Source of the DNA: an uncultured Dechloromonas sp.
GTDB lineage: Bacteria > Pseudomonadota > Gammaproteobacteria > Burkholderiales > Rhodocyclaceae
Reading direction: 5' to 3'
Length of the DNA stretch: 64,000 bases
NCBI RefSeq assembly: GCF_945957265.1
Contig: NZ_CAMFKO010000001.1
Span: 207,043 to 271,042, forward strand
Made by a program: the position numbers and the translations under genes. This document shows positions 16,114 to 25,330 of this stretch, piece by piece. Below the pieces are notes generated by a model that searched no databases, was not told the DNA's origin, and saw only the letters and a list, made by a program, of their open reading frames with translations. Numbering within the stretch: position 1 is the first letter of the stretch; every line of letters starts with the position of its first letter.

Positions 16114-17364
16114 GTGACTCGCCTCTTCGCCTGGCTGGCCGGCGCGCTGCTCCTGCTCGTGCTGGCCGCCGGCGGCCTGTTTCTGGCCGCGCTGGAAGAC
16201 AAGCCGCTGGTCGAGCGCAGCGAGAACATCTCTCCGGCCGCCATCGATCAGGCACGCTGGCTGTTCCACACCAACGATCCCCGTCGTCTGCAGCATGGCG
16301 AGGCCCGCCGCACCGCCATACCCGCCACGCTGCTCGACGAAGGCATCAATACCCTGGCCAGCCGGACCCTGAAGGCGCGCGGCACCTTCGTCCTGACCGG
16401 GCAAGCCGCCGAGATCCGGCTCACCCGCCGCATCCCGATCCCCGGCACGCCCTTTCTCAACCTGAAAGCCAGCATTCGCGAAGGCCGCGGCGAGCCGAAG
16501 ATATCCGCCGCGGCGATCGGGCCGATCCCGATTCCCCCCGCCGTTCTCGAAACCTTCCTCAACATCGCCGCCAGTGCCGGGGGTTACGGCCAGGAATGGC
16601 AACTGGCCCGCCGGGCGATCCATGAGCTGGCCTTCGATCCGGCGCGCCGCCTGGTCATCGTCGGTTATGTCTGGGAACCCTCCCTGCTCGACCGGGCGCG
16701 CGCCATCGCCTTCTCGCCCGACGAACTGGTGCGCATTCGCTCCGCCCACGAATCGCTGGCCGGGCTGCTCGACCACCATGCGCCGGGACGGCGCATACCG
16801 CTCGCCGGCATCCTGCGGGCCATGCTCGACGTCGACGGCAGCGACCAGCGGGAAAACCGGCGGGCCGCGGTGCTGGTTCTCGGCGTCTATCTGGCCGAGA
16901 AGAACATCGCCTCGCTGATCCCGGAAGCCCGCACCTGGCCGCAGTTGCGGCCGGTAGCCATGATGCTCGCCGGGCGCAACGACAGCGCCCAGCATTTCGC
17001 CGTTTCCGCCATGCTGGCCGCCTGGGCCGGCGAGCCCGTCGCCGATGCCATCGGCCTCTACAAGGAACTGGCCGATGCCGGCCACGGCAGCGGCTTTTCC
17101 TTTGCCGACCTGGCCGCCGACCGGGCCGGAACCCGTTTCGGGGAGCTTCTCAACCGCGGCGACCGGCGGCTGGACGGCTTGCTGAAGAACGACCTCCACG
17201 ACCGCGACCTGGTACCGCCGCTTGGCGACCTGCCGGAATCCATCAACGCCGTCGATTTCCAGCGCCACTTCGGGAGCACGTCGAGCCCCGCCTATCGCCA
17301 CCTGACCGCCGAGATCGAGCGCCGCCTCGACGGCATGCCCCTCTACCGGCCGCAGCAACCATGA
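16114..17364 (+). CDS. Conserved hypothetical protein, membrane-anchored
   Basis: I do not recognise a named family. The 416-residue product starts at GTG 16114 and has one N-terminal hydrophobic helix (LAGALLLLVLAAGGLFLAA, residues 7-25) with a basic residue before it, so the bulk is probably periplasmic. The body is soluble in character. A C-terminal patch, GSGFSFADLAADRAGTRFG at about residue 330, recalls small lipoproteins in which an Asp sits in an Asp-Leu-Ala-Ala-Asp helix. It lies 19 bases after prfB and overlaps the cupin gene by four bases (ATGA), so the three are probably transcribed together. Confidence 0.7.
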   Translation: MTRLFAWLAGALLLLVLAAGGLFLAALEDKPLVERSENISPAAIDQARWLFHTNDPRRLQHGEARRTAIPATLLDEGINTLASRTLKARGTFVLTGQAAEIRLTRRIPIPGTPFLNLKASIREGRGEPKISAAAIGPIPIPPAVLETFLNIAASAGGYGQEWQLARRAIHELAFDPARRLVIVGYVWEPSLLDRARAIAFSPDELVRIRSAHESLAGLLDHHAPGRRIPLAGILRAMLDVDGSDQRENRRAAVLVLGVYLAEKNIASLIPEARTWPQLRPVAMMLAGRNDSAQHFAVSAMLAAWAGEPVADAIGLYKELADAGHGSGFSFADLAADRAGTRFGELLNRGDRRLDGLLKNDLHDRDLVPPLGDLPESINAVDFQRHFGSTSSPAYRHLTAEIERRLDGMPLYRPQQP

Positions 17365-17687
17365 CCGACAACCTGTTCGCCGAGCTTCCCGCCTCGCCCC
17401 GGCCGGACGAGCTGTTCCAGGAACTGCTCAAGCGCCCGGGGCTGCGCATCGAACGCATCGTGTCCACCGGCCAGGCCAGCCCGCCGGGATTCTGGTACGA
17501 CCAGCCGGAGGGGGAATGGGTGCTGCTCGTGCAGGGCGAGGCGAGCATCCGCTTCGCCGACATGCCGGAAGCGCTTGCCCTGAAGCCCGGCGATTTCCTG
17601 GAGATCGCCCCGCATCGACGGCACCGGGTGGAATGGACCCACCCGCAGCTGACGACGGTCTGGCTCGCCATCCACTACGCGCCCTGA
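17361..17687 (+). CDS. Small cupin-domain protein
   Basis: A 108-residue single-domain cupin. The barrel motifs are visible as WYDQPEGEWVLLVQGEASIRF (motif 1, with Glu but no His pair) and LKPGDFLEIAPHRRHRVEW (motif 2, Pro-Gly-Asp turn and His). The reduced metal ligands mean that metal-dependent catalysis is uncertain. It starts inside the end of the preceding gene (ATGA overlap) and is convergent with the hybrid kinase gene that ends at 17746. Similar small cupins are annotated only by fold. Confidence 0.8.
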   Translation: MTDNLFAELPASPRPDELFQELLKRPGLRIERIVSTGQASPPGFWYDQPEGEWVLLVQGEASIRFADMPEALALKPGDFLEIAPHRRHRVEWTHPQLTTVWLAIHYAP

Positions 17688-17745
17688 CTCGCGCACACCC
17701 GCAGGTCCCGCATCAGGCGCTCGTCACGACCGCCCCGCCGGGGTT

Positions 17746-20070
17746 TCAGGTCTCGGAGAGGAAGCTTCTTGACGACGGATTGCCGCTGGCCACCCGGCCG
17801 ATCCGCAGCCATCGCAGGATCACCGAATACAGCAACTGAGCCTGAATCGGCTTCGGGATGAAATCGCTCATGCCGGCGTCGAAACAGCGCTGCCGGTCGC
17901 CGGCGAAGGCATTGGCGGTGACCGCGATCACCGGAAGCCCGGCCCGCTCCGGCATGGTCCGTATCAGGCGGGTGGCCTGCATGCCATCCATGTACGGCAT
18001 CTGGACATCCATCAGGACGGCCGCGTAGTCGCGCTCGCGAACGGCGCGCACGGCCTCCAGGCCGTTCTCCGCCACATCGATCTGCAGGCCGGTGCCCGAC
18101 AGGATCGCCAGGGCCACCTCCCGATTGACCAGGTCGTCATCGACCAGCAGCAGGCGCTTGCCGGCAAAGTGCCGGGCGATATCGTCGAGCGGCGAGTCGA
18201 CCGGTACCAGGGGCGCGGCGAACGGCGCACTCGCCCTCGCCAGCTTGACCACGAACCAGAAGGTGCTGCCTGCTCCGGGAGTGCTGCTCACGCCCACCTC
18301 GCCCCCCATCAAGCCGACCAGCTCGCGCGTGATGGCCAAGCCGAGCCCGGTGCCGCCGTAGCGCCGGGTGCTCGAGCCGTCGGCCTGACAGAAGGAGTCG
18401 AAGATGCTGTTGAGGTATTCCGGGGCGATCCCTATCCCGGTGTCGCGGACTTCGAAACGCAGCGTGCAGCGCGATGCCGAGTCTTCGACGAGCAGGGCGC
18501 TCAGCGTGACGCCGCCGCGCTCGGTGAACTTCACGGCGTTCGAGGCGTAATTGAGCAAGGCCTGGCTCAGGCGAACCGGATCGCCGAGCAAATCGGGCGG
18601 CAAGGCTGCGGACTCGACCCGGAAGGTGAGGCCCTTGCCGGCGGCGCGCGGCTCGACTGCCGCTGCGACCCCGGCCAGAATGCCGTCGATGGAGACGGGC
18701 ACCGATTCCAGCTCCAGCTTGCCGGATTCGAGCTTGGAAAAATCCAGGATTTCGTCGATCAGGCCGGCCAGCCGGTGTCCCGCCACATCGATATGCTCGA
18801 CCTGTTCGCGGGCATCGCCGGTCAGCCCCCGCTGCTTGAGCAGGAAGGACATCCCGACGATCGCGTTGAGCGGGGTCAGGATTTCATGGCTGACATTGGA
18901 CAGGAACTCGGATTTCATCCGCCCAAGCCGGGCGGCCGAATCCCTGGCCACCGCCAGCTGATCGGCCAGCGCCTGCTCGTCGCTGACATCCCGCGTCAGC
19001 AGCGCAAAGCGGCGTCCGCCATCGGCCGGCTCGATTTCGAGAGACGACAGCTGCAGCGGGAAAAGATGCCCGTCCACCTGCCGCCCGGTGAAACGCAGAC
19101 GCTGGATGTCCTGCTCGCCGATCAGCCAGCACAGCGACTCCATGCATTTGCCGCCATCCTGCTCGTTGACGAGGAAGCCGGCGAAATTGCGGCTCCCCGG
19201 CTCGCCCGCGATGCCGAACATGCTTTTGGCGTTGTGGTCCATGGACAGCACGAAGCCTTCCTCATCGACCACCGTCACGCCGAGCTCGGTTGCCTGCATC
19301 AGCTTGTGGCTGCGCTCCTCGGCGCGCTCCCGGGCGACGAGGTTGCGTATCCGGGCGCGCAGCTCCACCGGGAAAACCGGCTTCGCCACGTAGTCGTCGA
19401 TACCCAGGTGAAACAGTTCGACGCGCCGTTGCGGGGTATCGAAAGCGGTCAGCGCGACAATCGGAATCTCGCCCCTGGGCGCGGCCTGCCGCCTGATCCG
19501 GTTGATCAGCCGCGATCCCGTCATGTGGCCGCCAAGCACGATATCGGTCACCACCAGATCGTGGTCGCCCCCCAGGAAAGCGGGCCAGGCTTCGTCGGCG
19601 GAAGCGAAGGCATCGACCTCCGCGCCCCACTCGCGCAACTGCGCCGCCAGCGCCAGGCGCTGCTCCGGCGCATCCTCGACATAAAGAATCCGGCAGCGCA
19701 AGGGCTGCTGCGCATCGAGAAAATGGCGCGCAAAGGCCACCAGTTCCTCCAGGTCCTGCTTGCGGAAAATCTCCGTAATGCCCGCGCGCTCGGCATCAAT
19801 GGCCATTTCGGCGCTCGGGCTGCCGGTCAGCAGCACGATAGGCGCGATCGGCACCAGGCCATCGCAGCGCAACTGCCGGCCCAGCGACAAGCCGTCGCAG
19901 TCGCTCAGCTGGCCGGAGATCACCACGAAATCGACCGTTTGTGCTGCCGCCTCGGCAAGCGCTTCCATCCGCGTAGCCGACAGGACGAAGTCGACGCCAC
20001 GGAAGCGGTTGAAGCTCTGCTGAAGGATCTCCCGATACAGCGGGGAGCTCTCGACGATGAGGACTCGCAC
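17746..20070 (-). CDS. Hybrid sensor histidine kinase with N-terminal pseudo-receiver
   Basis: The 774-residue cytosolic protein has the order receiver-like (1-120), receiver (about 127-245), PAS (about 255-370), HisKA (about 385-450), HATPase_c (about 490-610) and receiver (about 635-755). The phospho-accepting His is in SNVSHEILTPLNAIVG near residue 395; the ATP lid includes VRDTGIGIAPEYL and YGGTGLGLAITRELVGLMGG. The second and third receivers have their Asp (VVTDIVL, LMDVQMP) and Lys (AKPV, PKPI). The first does not: its acceptor position reads FVVISGQL with Ser in place of Asp, and its acidic pair is VESS. No membrane helix is seen. The partner DNA-binding regulator is not adjacent. A 265-base non-coding space separates it from lysS. 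Confidence 0.93.
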   Translation of the reverse strand: MRVLIVESSPLYREILQQSFNRFRGVDFVLSATRMEALAEAAAQTVDFVVISGQLSDCDGLSLGRQLRCDGLVPIAPIVLLTGSPSAEMAIDAERAGITEIFRKQDLEELVAFARHFLDAQQPLRCRILYVEDAPEQRLALAAQLREWGAEVDAFASADEAWPAFLGGDHDLVVTDIVLGGHMTGSRLINRIRRQAAPRGEIPIVALTAFDTPQRRVELFHLGIDDYVAKPVFPVELRARIRNLVARERAEERSHKLMQATELGVTVVDEEGFVLSMDHNAKSMFGIAGEPGSRNFAGFLVNEQDGGKCMESLCWLIGEQDIQRLRFTGRQVDGHLFPLQLSSLEIEPADGGRRFALLTRDVSDEQALADQLAVARDSAARLGRMKSEFLSNVSHEILTPLNAIVGMSFLLKQRGLTGDAREQVEHIDVAGHRLAGLIDEILDFSKLESGKLELESVPVSIDGILAGVAAAVEPRAAGKGLTFRVESAALPPDLLGDPVRLSQALLNYASNAVKFTERGGVTLSALLVEDSASRCTLRFEVRDTGIGIAPEYLNSIFDSFCQADGSSTRRYGGTGLGLAITRELVGLMGGEVGVSSTPGAGSTFWFVVKLARASAPFAAPLVPVDSPLDDIARHFAGKRLLLVDDDLVNREVALAILSGTGLQIDVAENGLEAVRAVRERDYAAVLMDVQMPYMDGMQATRLIRTMPERAGLPVIAVTANAFAGDRQRCFDAGMSDFIPKPIQAQLLYSVILRWLRIGRVASGNPSSRSFLSET

Positions 20071-20335
20071 AAAACACCTATTCTGCCAATAACGACAAGA
20101 ATAATACCACTCGCCACAATTAATTACAGTGTTTCATGCTACCCGAATTCCAGCCTTTCAAACGACCGTATCGAAAACAAGTTGCCTCCCCGGGACCGCG
20201 ACAGCGCCGTCGCCGCCAGGCATGCCAAAAAGCGCGGCATCCCGCGCCGCCGGCCTTGTCGTGAGGGGGGCAAATCGGCGAAAATTCAGGGTTTTAGCGG
20301 TAGCCCGCAGCGAACCCAATTTTCAAGGATTCCCC

Positions 20336-21844
20336 ATGTCCCAGAACGACAACGCCGAACAGCCCGTCCAGCAGGACGAGAACCACATCATCGCCGAGCG
20401 CCGTGCCAAGCTCGCCGAGTGGCGCAAGACGGGCCAGGCCTTCCCGAACGACTTCCAGCGCGAGAACACCGCCGCCAAGTTGCACGAGGGCTACGGCGAG
20501 AAATCCGCCGAGGAACTGGAAGGCCTGCCGGTCGAGGTCAAGGTCGCCGGCCGCATGATGCTCAAGCGCGTCATGGGCAAGGCCTCCTTCGCCACGCTGC
20601 AGGACGTCTCCGGCCGCATCCAGGTCTACATCGCCCGCGACAAGGTCGGCGAGGACGTCTACGCCGCCTTCAAGGGCTGGGACCTCGGCGACATCCTCGG
20701 CGTCGTCGGTACGCTGATGAAGACCCGCACCGGCGAACTGACCATCCAGGCCACCGAAATCCGCCTGCTGACCAAGTCGATCCGCCCGCTGCCCGACAAG
20801 TTCCACGGCCTGTCCGACCAGGAGCTGAAGTACCGCCAGCGCTACGTCGACCTGATCATGAACGAGGAAACGCGCTTCACCTTCCGCGCCCGTTCGGCCA
20901 TCGTCCAGTCGATCCGCAACTACATGACCGGCCACGGCTTCATGGAAGTCGAGACGCCGATGATGCACCCGATCCCCGGCGGCGCCTCGGCCAAGCCCTT
21001 CGTCACGCACCACAACGCGCTCGACATGCAGCAGTTCCTGCGCATCGCCCCCGAGCTCTACCTCAAGCGCCTGGTCGTCGGCGGCTTCGAGAAGGTCTTC
21101 GAAATCAACCGCAACTTCCGCAACGAAGGCCTGTCGCCGCGCCACAACCCCGAATTCACGATGATGGAGTTCTACGAGGCCTACGCGAACTACCACACGC
21201 TGATGGACTTCACCGAAGGCCTGCTCCGCCACGCCGCCCGCGAGGCGCTGGGCAAGGAAGTCTTCATCTACCAGGGCCGCGAACTCGATCTGTCCAAGCC
21301 TTTCCATCGCCTGACCATCAACCAGGCCATCCAGCGCCAGCACCCGGAATTCTCCGATGCCGAGCTGGCCGACGCCGAGTTCCTCAAGGCCAAGATCAAG
21401 CACTTCGGCGAGCCGGTCAAGCCGGGCGGCCTGGGCAGCCTGCAACTGCAGCTGTTCGAAGCCTGCGCCGAGGCCCAGTGCTGGGAGCCGACCTTCATCA
21501 TCGACTACCCGGTCGAAGTGTCGCCGCTGGCCCGCGCTTCCGACAGCAACCCGGAAATCACCGAGCGCTTCGAGCTGTTCATCGTCGGCCGCGAGATCGC
21601 CAACGGCTTCTCCGAGCTCAACGATGCCGAAGACCAGGCCGCCCGCTTCCAGGAGCAGGCCAAGGCCAAGGATGCCGGCGACGAGGAGGCGATGTACTAC
21701 GACGCCGACTTCATCCGCGCGCTGGAATACGGGCTGCCGCCGACCGGCGGCTGCGGCATCGGTATCGATCGTCTGATCATGTTGCTGACCGATTCCCCCG
21801 CTATCCGCGATGTGATTCTGTTCCCCTCGATGCGCCCCGAGTAA
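20336..21844 (+). CDS. lysS: Lysyl-tRNA synthetase (class II)
   Basis: The 502-residue enzyme charges tRNA-Lys. It has the N-terminal OB-fold anticodon-binding domain ([19 protein letters not shown]) and the class II core with motif 1 ([17 protein letters not shown]), motif 2 ([19 protein letters not shown]) and motif 3 ([14 protein letters not shown]). ATG 20336 is chosen because AAGGAT sits five bases upstream; the open frame extends to 20129 but the added residues are of random character. Length fits the family. Immediately after the stop there is a long inverted repeat at 21848-21971. Confidence 0.97.
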   Translation: MSQNDNAEQPVQQDENHIIAERRAKLAEWRKTGQAFPNDFQRENTAAKLHEGYGEKSAEELEGLPVEVKVAGRMMLKRVMGKASFATLQDVSGRIQVYIARDKVGEDVYAAFKGWDLGDILGVVGTLMKTRTGELTIQATEIRLLTKSIRPLPDKFHGLSDQELKYRQRYVDLIMNEETRFTFRARSAIVQSIRNYMTGHGFMEVETPMMHPIPGGASAKPFVTHHNALDMQQFLRIAPELYLKRLVVGGFEKVFEINRNFRNEGLSPRHNPEFTMMEFYEAYANYHTLMDFTEGLLRHAAREALGKEVFIYQGRELDLSKPFHRLTINQAIQRQHPEFSDAELADAEFLKAKIKHFGEPVKPGGLGSLQLQLFEACAEAQCWEPTFIIDYPVEVSPLARASDSNPEITERFELFIVGREIANGFSELNDAEDQAARFQEQAKAKDAGDEEAMYYDADFIRALEYGLPPTGGCGIGIDRLIMLLTDSPAIRDVILFPSMRPE

Positions 21845-21847
21845 TGA

Positions 21848-21971
21848 ATGGCCGGCTGCGCTTGGCGATACGGCGTTGCGCGGCACCTTGCATAGCCTCT
21901 ACGGGCCACCCCGTAGCGCTGCTATGCGGCGGCCCCGCGCGCCTTGTCTCGCCGGCGCTCGCTCGGCCATT
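21848..21971. repeat. 124-base imperfect inverted repeat (REP/MITE-like palindrome) after lysS
   Basis: The two ends match as an inverted repeat: AATGGCCG at 21848-21855 pairs with CGGCCATT at 21964-21971, with further pairing inwards over about 40 bases (including GGCGA, GCGCGG and GCATAGC with its partner GCTATGC), down to a perfect CTACGGG/CCCGTAG hairpin (21899-21905 and 21910-21916). Such a long nearly continuous stem is typical of REP- or MITE-like mobile palindromes and may also stop transcription after lysS. No second copy was seen in the window. Confidence 0.75.
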
Positions 21972-22006
21972 GGGTTTCGGTAATTGATTGGCTTTCGGTA
22001 ATTTCA

Positions 22007-22501
22007 ATGCAGGTTCGCCAAGTGCAAATCGCCCACGACGCCTTGCAGGACCGCCTGGTCCTGCGCGTTGCGACGCAGGCTGACGAGGAGTTCCGGGTCT
22101 GGCTGACCCGGCGCTTCCTGCGCGAACTGTGGCCGCATCTGGCCAGGTTGCTGACCCAGGCGAGCAGTAGCGCCCCGCTGGCCAGCGTCGAATCCGTCCC
22201 GGCACCACCCAGCTTCGAGGCGGCTTTCGAGGACGACAAGGCGACCTATCCGCTTGGCTCGAATCCCTTGCTGACCAGCGAAATCAAGGTCGACGCCCAG
22301 GCCGACGGCAGTTTTCACCTGACTTTCCGCGAAGGCCGCGAGCGCAGTTTCGATCTCGGCCTGACGCCCGACCTGCTGCAAGCCCTGTGCGCCATGCTCA
22401 GGGCGGCTGCCGAGCAGGCCCAATGGGGCCTCGACCTGGCCTATGCCGCGCCCGCCCCGACCCACGCCGCCGCGGGCAAGGTCGCCTCCCACCTCCATTA
22501 A
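22007..22501 (+). CDS. Conserved hypothetical protein between lysS and mnmC
   Basis: A 164-residue protein from ATG 22007 (MQVRQVQIAHDALQDRLVLR); the frame extends upstream into the inverted repeat, which is unlikely to be coding. It has a strand-rich start, a middle Ser/Pro/Ala linker and a C-terminal part HLTFREGRERSFDLGLTPDLLQALCAML. No signal peptide or membrane helix is visible. I recognise the layout from betaproteobacterial genomes but know no function. It ends directly against the GTG of mnmC, so the two genes are probably co-expressed, which hints at an RNA- or translation-related role but no more. Confidence 0.65.
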   Translation: MQVRQVQIAHDALQDRLVLRVATQADEEFRVWLTRRFLRELWPHLARLLTQASSSAPLASVESVPAPPSFEAAFEDDKATYPLGSNPLLTSEIKVDAQADGSFHLTFREGRERSFDLGLTPDLLQALCAMLRAAAEQAQWGLDLAYAAPAPTHAAAGKVASHLH

Positions 22502-24412
22502 GTGGACAAGCTGCAGCCCGCCCGTCTCGCATTCACTCCGGACGGCATCCCCTTTTCCGCTGACTGCGGCGCCCCCCGGGACGCGGCTCATGGCGGCCCG
22601 GCGCTGGCCCGCCACGTGTTCATGGACGGCAACGACCTGCCCCGGCGCTGGCAAAACCGGGACCGTTTCGTCGTTCTCGAAACCGGCTTCGGTCTCGGGC
22701 TCAACTTCCTGAGCACCTGGCAAGCCTGGCGCGACGACCCGCTGCGTTGCCGGCACCTGCATGTCGTCGCCATCGAAAAACATCCCTTCACCGCCGCCGA
22801 CCTCGCCACCGCCCATGCCGCCTGGCCCGAACTCGCCGCGCCGGCCGGCGCACTGCGGGAACGCTGGCCGCCGCTCACCCCCGGCATCCACCGCCTGCAC
22901 CTCGACGCCGGCCAGGTCACCCTGACCCTGGTGTTCGGCGATGTCGCCACACAGTTGCGCGCCATCGACGCGGCAGCCGACGCTTTCTACCTCGACTGCC
23001 TCCCGCCGGCCCGCGAGCCGGAACCGGGGATGCCGGCGCTGTGCCAGGCCCTCGCCCGCCTGGCCGCACCCGGCGCCACGCTGGCCTGCGGCGACACCAG
23101 CGACCCGCTGCGCGCGGCGCTGAGCGCCGCCGAATTCGATACCGAGGCACGCCCGGGCAGCGCCGGCCAGGAGCCGACGCTGAGCGGCCGCTTCCGTTCG
23201 CGCCGCCCGAACCGCCACGCGCCACCGGCCGAACGCCACGCCATCGTCGTTGGCGCCGGTATCGCCGGCAGTACCGCGGCCCATGCCCTGGCCAGCGCCG
23301 GCTGGCAGGTCACGGTCCTGGAGCAGGCCGATGGCCCGGCCACCGGCGCCTCCGCCAACCTGGCCGGCGTACTGCGCCCGCTCCCTTCCGCCGACGACAA
23401 TCGCCTGTCGCGCCTGACCAGGGCCGGCTACCTGGCGACCCGCAGCCTGCTGGGGCAGCTTCCGGCAGTACGCTGGGATGCCTGCGGCGTCCTGCATCTC
23501 GGCCGCGAACCGATCCACGAGGCGCAGCAGCGGCGCGCCGTCGAGCAGCTCGGCTGGCCGCCCGAGGTGCTGCAGTTTATCGACCGCGACGCGGCGAGCC
23601 GCCGCCTCGGCTGGCCGGTCGACACCGGCGGCTGGTGGTTCCCGAACGGCGGCTGGGTGCGCCCTTCCAGCCTTTGCCAGGCGGCGCTGGCCGCCTTTCC
23701 GGAACGCATTGCAGCACGCTACGGCAGCGCCGTCGACCGGCTGAACCGGACAGCCGACGGCTGGCAGGCCCTGGCGGCCGACGGCACGGCCATCGCCGAG
23801 GCGCCGGTGCTGATCATGGCCAGCGGCCATGCCGCACCGCGTTTCGCCCAGTTCGCCTGGCTGCCGCAGCGCGCCGCGCGCGGGCAGGTCAGCCACCTGC
23901 CGGCCGGCGCCACCCCTGACTTGCCGCACGTCGTCTGCAAGCTCGGCTACGCCACGCCGGCCATCGACGGCCTGCGCCTGATCGGCGCCACCTTGCAGTC
24001 CGGCGATCCCGACACCGCCCTGCGCGACATCGACCACCAGGAAAACCTGGCCCGGCTCAACCTCAGCCTGCCCGGCTTCGCGCAGGACGTGGATCCATCC
24101 GCCCTGAGCGGCCGCGTCGGCTTCCGTCCGATGTCGCCGGACCGCCTGCCCATCGTCGGCCAGCTGCCCGATCCGGCGGCGGCAGGCGCGAACGCCCGCC
24201 TGCACAGCCTGCCCCGCCAGCCGGGCCTGTGGTGCGTCCAGGGCTACGGCGCGCGCGGCATCGTCTGGTCGGTGCTGATGGCCGACCTGCTTGTCTCCCG
24301 CCTCGAAGGCGAACCGCTGCCGCTCGAAAACGACCTTGTGGACGCTGTCGATCCCGGCCGCTTCCTCCTGGCGCCCCGGCGCCGCACCACGCCCTCCGGC
24401 AACGATTCGTAA
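22502..24412 (+). CDS. mnmC: Bifunctional tRNA wobble-uridine enzyme MnmC (methyltransferase + FAD oxidoreductase)
   Basis: MnmC finishes mnm5s2U at the wobble position of certain tRNAs: its FAD domain turns cmnm5 into nm5, and its SAM domain methylates that to mnm5. The 636-residue protein has the methyltransferase domain first ([15 protein letters not shown] at about residue 60) and a DAO-type FAD domain from about residue 240 ([24 protein letters not shown]). The methyltransferase signature usually reads Leu-Asp-Gly-Phe-x-Pro-x-x-Asn-Pro; here it is [12 protein letters not shown], keeping Asp but losing Gly-Phe and Asn. The Lys-Arg-Glu-Met-like patch before the FAD domain is also altered ([10 protein letters not shown]). 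The first activity may be weak. Start is GTG 22502, directly after the previous stop. Confidence 0.93.
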   Translation: MDKLQPARLAFTPDGIPFSADCGAPRDAAHGGPALARHVFMDGNDLPRRWQNRDRFVVLETGFGLGLNFLSTWQAWRDDPLRCRHLHVVAIEKHPFTAADLATAHAAWPELAAPAGALRERWPPLTPGIHRLHLDAGQVTLTLVFGDVATQLRAIDAAADAFYLDCLPPAREPEPGMPALCQALARLAAPGATLACGDTSDPLRAALSAAEFDTEARPGSAGQEPTLSGRFRSRRPNRHAPPAERHAIVVGAGIAGSTAAHALASAGWQVTVLEQADGPATGASANLAGVLRPLPSADDNRLSRLTRAGYLATRSLLGQLPAVRWDACGVLHLGREPIHEAQQRRAVEQLGWPPEVLQFIDRDAASRRLGWPVDTGGWWFPNGGWVRPSSLCQAALAAFPERIAARYGSAVDRLNRTADGWQALAADGTAIAEAPVLIMASGHAAPRFAQFAWLPQRAARGQVSHLPAGATPDLPHVVCKLGYATPAIDGLRLIGATLQSGDPDTALRDIDHQENLARLNLSLPGFAQDVDPSALSGRVGFRPMSPDRLPIVGQLPDPAAAGANARLHSLPRQPGLWCVQGYGARGIVWSVLMADLLVSRLEGEPLPLENDLVDAVDPGRFLLAPRRRTTPSGNDS

Positions 24413-24495
24413 TCACTTGTAAGGCTTTGTTTCCGGCGTCGTCGCCCGCGTCCGGGCTGCGTTATTCGGCTCATGTCCCACGCGGAGAACAACCG

Positions 24496-25224
24496 ATGAA
24501 ACGCACCGCCCACACCACCCACCCGATGATCATCGTTGCGGCAACCGCCGCGACCATCGCCAGCCTGGCCGCCACCGCCCATTTCGCCGGGCTGCTGCCC
24601 AAGACGGCAGCCGAGCCGGTGACGCCAGCGGCGCTGCTTGCCGCGCCGGCCCAGGCCACGGCAACGGTCCAGCCGGCGGCCCCCGAAACGAAGCCGGCGC
24701 CGCGCCCGCGTCCCGCCGCCACGCCCAAGCCGCGCCCGAGAAACGAGGACGAGGCGCCCGCCGCGATGACCGGCGCCCCCTCCCGGAACAACGGCGACTG
24801 GCGCCACGTCAGCGAGCGGAGCGCGACGCCCTACCCCGTCGCCAACGATGTCGGCATCGACGTCATACCGGCGCGCCCCGCCGCCCCGGCATGCAACGAT
24901 TGCGGCATCGTCGAATCGGTGCGCGAAGTCAGCACGCCGGCGGAAGGCAGCGGCCTCGGCGCCATCGCCGGCGGCGTCGTCGGCGGCCTGCTCGGCAAAC
25001 AGGTCGGCAAGGGCAACGGCAGCAACGTCGCCGCCATCGTCGGCGCGCTGGGCGGCGCCTACGCCGGCAACCAGGCGGAAAGGCAATACCGCGCCGAGAA
25101 GCGTTACGAGATCACGGTGCGCCTGGATGATGGAACGACCCGGACCTACACCCAGGATACGGCGCCGCGCTGGCGGAGCGGCGAACGCATCCGCCTGAGC
25201 AACGGAAACCTGCTGCCGGTCTGA
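24496..25224 (+). CDS. Glycine-zipper (2TM / 17 kDa antigen-type) envelope protein
   Basis: The 242-residue protein starts at ATG 24496. It has one N-terminal membrane helix or signal anchor (IIVAATAATIASLAATAHFAG), then a Pro/Ala/Lys-rich spacer (about residues 38-90) typical of periplasmic extensions. A glycine-zipper segment follows (LGAIAGGVVGGLLGKQVGKG, then VAAIVGALGGAYAGNQAE) at about residues 150-190, as in SlyB and rickettsial 17 kDa antigens. The C-terminus YEITVRLDDGTTRTYTQD is the usual small beta domain. It probably links the inner membrane to the cell wall or outer membrane. The conserved CNDCG pair before the zipper is notable. A strong terminator hairpin follows. Confidence 0.85.
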   Translation: MKRTAHTTHPMIIVAATAATIASLAATAHFAGLLPKTAAEPVTPAALLAAPAQATATVQPAAPETKPAPRPRPAATPKPRPRNEDEAPAAMTGAPSRNNGDWRHVSERSATPYPVANDVGIDVIPARPAAPACNDCGIVESVREVSTPAEGSGLGAIAGGVVGGLLGKQVGKGNGSNVAAIVGALGGAYAGNQAERQYRAEKRYEITVRLDDGTTRTYTQDTAPRWRSGERIRLSNGNLLPV

Positions 25225-25252
25225 TCCGCCCCCCTTCCTCTCTCGAACACAA

Positions 25253-25279
25253 GGGCCACCGCCCACAAGGCGGTGGCCC
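25253..25279 (+). terminator. Intrinsic-type terminator after the glycine-zipper gene
   Basis: A perfect 11-bp stem (GGGCCACCGCC, 25253-25263, with GGCGGTGGCCC, 25269-25279) encloses a five-base loop. The downstream sequence is A/T-rich rather than a clean T-run. It separates the glycine-zipper gene from metY. Confidence 0.7.
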
Positions 25280-25288
25280 TGATACACT

Positions 25289-25316
25289 TTGCATTTTTCA
25301 CTCCACCAAATAATAG
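25289..25316 (+). promoter_or_regulatory. Possible sigma-70 promoter of metY
   Basis: TTGCAT (25289-25294) and TAATAG (25311-25316) are spaced by 16 bases, right after the terminator and 14 bases before the metY start. The short distance to the ATG at 25331 leaves no room for a SAM riboswitch leader. Confidence 0.35.
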
Positions 25317-25330
25317 AGAGAGACGCACGC

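Noticed and set aside
20129..20335. N-terminal extension of lysS
   Set aside because: Added residues are unlike LysRS and lack a ribosome-binding site; ATG 20336 has AAGGAT at correct spacing and gives the standard length.
18169..21987. 1272-codon plus-strand frame spanning the hybrid kinase and lysS
   Set aside because: Runs opposite the kinase gene and in the wrong frame across lysS; a chance open frame in G+C-rich DNA.
25280..25330. SAM-type riboswitch before metY
   Set aside because: Only about 50 bases separate the upstream terminator from the start codon, too short for a known SAM riboswitch.
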